Origin: Guyanagaster necrorhizus
Taxonomy: Eukaryota > Basidiomycota > Agaricomycetes > Agaricales > Physalacriaceae
Reading direction: 5' to 3'
DNA length: 64,000 nt
Assembly: GCF_019112545.1 (NCBI RefSeq)
Contig: NW_025064895.1
Span: forward strand, 112,864-176,863
Shown: in pieces, positions 62,101 to 64,000 of the stretch
Position numbering within the stretch: the stretch's first letter is position 1
Layout of the letters: each line of letters begins with the position of its first letter
Notes under the pieces: model-generated
Databases searched by the model: none
What the model was told of the DNA's origin: nothing
The model's input: the letters and a program-made list of their open reading frames with translations, nothing else
Translations under genes and position numbers: made by a program

Positions 62101-62631
62101 GGGTACATAAAAGGGACAATAGACCTTAGTATCTCCTTCTCGTATAAGTAGCTGCTAACATCTGTTAGATTTGTAGATGCAGACTATGAGGGTTATAGGG
62201 ATACAACTTATTTGATGTCTGGCTATATCTTCACCATAGTGGATAGTCCAATTTGCTGGAGCTCAAAGTATCAGACTACTGTTGCTCTGTCCACTGTCAA
62301 GGCTGAATACATTTCTTTTACTCATGTGGTGTAACAGATGATGTGGATATTGTCTTAGATGGATGAGGTCCAACTACTTCAACTTTGCCCTGGTGTATTG
62401 TATAGTGACAACCAGGGTGCTGTAGCATTAATAACAAATACATGGTCTTATCAGAAAGTCAAGCATATCCACATTCGAGAGCATTTCATTAGAGAGCTCA
62501 TAAAAGACAGCAAATTATGTGTCAAGTTTGTTTAAAGGAATGCAAACCCTGCAGATATGTTCACCAAGCCCTTGCCTCATGACATACACAATGGTTATCT
62601 TGAGATGCTCAATATTATCCCAGTAGATTGA
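59101..62631 (+). pseudogene. copia 2 pol remnant (protease, integrase, RT, RNase H)
   Basis: Protease: FMDSGMSDYFF (active copia has DSGAS). Pre-integrase: LHSPSLAANLISVSTLDKTG. Integrase: CILVRHACCLFDELTNPN, MMIFVNSGTSFKVREFL and KWKQYCEEHGIILELTAPYS. RT: KARLIEKGYTQQYGLDHNDT, VDFILAYLNSEIKEDIYMYQ and TYTDDM at about 61658. RNase H: TVALSTVKAEYISFTHVV, YSDNQGAVALITNTW, NANPADMFTKPLPHD, ending at 62631. Stops at sites such as SA-stop-NRLA (usually SAQNGLAE) and V-stop-RNANPAD (usually Lys or Gln) show point-mutation decay. The stretch from 60500 to about 61200 is the most degraded. Confidence 0.85.
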
Positions 62632-62646
62632 ATGGATATAGAGGAG

Positions 62647-62888
62647 TGTTGAAGAATATCTGTATGTTTCATCTTATCTTACTTTTTGATCACTCACTTT
62701 ATTTGCCTTATATATACTTATACCTCCTGTCATTTTCTGATCACCTATATAGTCCAGCCATTCCTATCTGTATGCCTCAGTTGCTTCACTCACATTGTGC
62801 CTGACTGAGGTATATATATCTCTACTGTGCTTATGACTGTGACACTTACACTTGTTTATAGATACTCACATATATTCTTTCGTCAATA
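62647..62888 (+). repeat. 3' LTR of copia 2
   Basis: 242 bases, beginning TGTTGAAGAATATC and ending TTTCGTCAATA. It aligns along its whole length with the two parts of the 5' LTR; the differences seen are mainly C/T and A/G. It contains the undisturbed target site of the pogo-like element. Confidence 0.93.
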
Positions 62889-62893
62889 GAAGA

Positions 62894-64000
62894 TGATAAA
62901 CTACTGTGTAGAAGGGTTCCAGAATAGCCAGCCTTTTACCCCTTCTAAATACTCAACAAAGATATATTTTTGGGTGTATGACTCTAATGCTCAAAGTCTT
63001 TTTCTTTGTACTAGCATATATGCAAGGCATCTAAACGCATGAAAGTGGAATATATCTGGTTTTCAATGATTTAGATCCTATTCTGTGAAGGATATAGTAT
63101 TTGAAAGAGAATCTGTGGAAATGTGATTTCAGATATAAATAAATACTTGAAGAGCAAGATTCCAAAATGATGATGGGAGATGTGACTCATTTAGCATAGC
63201 AGTAATGGTCTCTGCAATCATATGATTGGCTTGTTCTGCTATACCATTCTGATATAGTTCATCAGATTCAGTGTGTCACTTTTTGATCCTATGCTCAGCA
63301 CAGAAGTTGATAAACTTCTTTCCCATATATTCATCACCTTTTTTTTTCTGAAACTTGATGATTTTGAGTCTTGAATGAGTATTCTCTGCATATGCTTTAA
63401 ACTGCTTAAAGGCATTAAAGGCATCACTTTTATACTTCAGAGATGCAATGGCTCAAGTGTCAGATGCACTGCAGATGAATGTTATTCAGTAGTGATAGCC
63501 CTCTGGAGTTGCAATAAGCATTAGATCTTTGATATCACTGTATACTCACTCAAGAAGGTGTTTCTTTTACTCTGAGAGGCCACAAGAAACATTATGGTGA
63601 TGCTGTTTGCTAGTGAGGCATGATGTGCAGATAAAATCAGTTGGAGGATCTGACTCTTGCTTCATTCCAGTTACTAGCTGCTTTATATATATGTGCTGTA
63701 TAGTGTTCATATTTCAATAACAGCAATATCTATACCAAAGTGTATTGTCCATCTAGCAGGTACTTGTGGAGCTTGAGTTTGCAATGATAATGGCTGATTT
63801 TGAGAATAAATGTGTGATAGCATTGATATAGCCAATATTGCTCTCATTTACAATTGTGGTAAATTGAATCTTTTCACCCTGGCTGAAAGTGACATTGATA
63901 TGCTTGGTAACAGCTAAGTGACTAAGAGAAGTGAATGAGGAATGAACTCTCAAACACCAACACCTAACCACTCAATACACAATCACCAAATACAGTTGAG
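62894..64000 (-). pseudogene. copia 1 integrase and protease remnants
   Basis: The minus strand shows KYIFVEYLEGVKGWLFWNPS just before the nested insertion, then (moving right, i.e. N-terminal) ELYQNGIAEQANHMIAETIT (integrase C-terminal core), FKAYAENTHSRLKI, and at 63970-63753 a protease-region remnant. Several stops and frame changes are present. The element continues beyond the window. Confidence 0.75.

Larger units (their letters stand above)
55387..62888 (+). mobile_element. Ty1/copia-like retrotransposon 2 (degenerate), nested in element 1
   Basis: Complete element with two LTRs (242 bp each once the DNA transposon is removed), gag, protease, integrase, RT and RNase H in plus orientation. 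The flanking 5-bp target duplications are GGAGA (55382-55386) and GAAGA (62889-62893), differing by one base. Removing 55387-62893 joins the minus-strand frame of element 1 as ...WNPSTQ-x-FII-SSH..., the usual copia protein order, so the insertion site is certain. A polypurine tract (ATATAGAGGAG) precedes the 3' LTR. Confidence 0.93.
53047..64000 (-). mobile_element. Ty1/copia-like retrotransposon 1 (degenerate), runs off the window
   Basis: Minus-strand order from right to left: protease and integrase remnants (63970-62894), an interruption by element 2 (55382-62893), then reverse transcriptase, RNase H and a short LTR. The protease-integrase-RT-RNase H order marks the Ty1/copia superfamily. 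Its left edge cuts off the terpene synthase gene. The right LTR and gag lie beyond 64000. Many stops and an absence of CpG show that the element is dead. Confidence 0.85.

Overview
This window is nuclear DNA of a filamentous basidiomycete, probably an Agaricomycete. The evidence is many short introns (mostly 44-65 nt), closely spaced genes on both strands, and families typical of mushrooms: a Ppo oxylipin synthase, an F-box/LRR protein, a PL14-like protein, a trichodiene-synthase-like terpene synthase and an AA9 relic. No prokaryotic, plasmid or viral features were seen.

Layout. 1-7960 holds one C2H2 zinc-finger gene (minus) next to a long intergenic stretch. 7961-11723 has a RING-finger gene (plus) converging on ARP8 (minus; INO80 chromatin remodelling). 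11724-15983 is sparse and carries a broken AA9 polysaccharide monooxygenase gene. 15984-24751 is the whole TOR kinase gene (minus), with an intron-containing tRNA-Pro(AGG) just upstream. 25662-27909 is an M20 metallopeptidase gene with 16 exons. 28130-37785 has a tiny spliced ORF, a DnaJ-X co-chaperone, three unrecognised genes, a DUF676 serine esterase and a small ORF with a clear TATA promoter. 38444-50792 holds the F-box gene, the Ppo dioxygenase/P450 gene, a PMT4-type O-mannosyltransferase and a PL14-like gene; F-box/Ppo and PMT4/PL14 are divergent pairs.

52272-64000 is a repeat island. A terpene synthase gene is cut off at about 53046 by a minus-strand Ty1/copia element. A plus-strand copia element lies inside that one, and a pogo-like DNA transposon lies inside the 5' LTR of the second. 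All three are full of stops and almost free of CpG, as expected from C-to-T decay of methylated DNA.

The genes are mostly single housekeeping or accessory genes and do not form an obvious cluster. Ppo (oxylipin signalling), TOR (nutrient signalling) and PMT4 (secretory glycosylation) have well-known roles. I found no convincing new multi-gene system. The most noteworthy observations are the dateable triple nesting of transposons with its CpG loss, the frequent GC-AG introns (four of fifteen in the M20 gene, at least one in TOR), several small spliced genes that single-frame ORF searches miss, and the decayed AA9 and terpene synthase genes. Multi-exon genes are given as full spans, with exon positions in the evidence where I could work them out.
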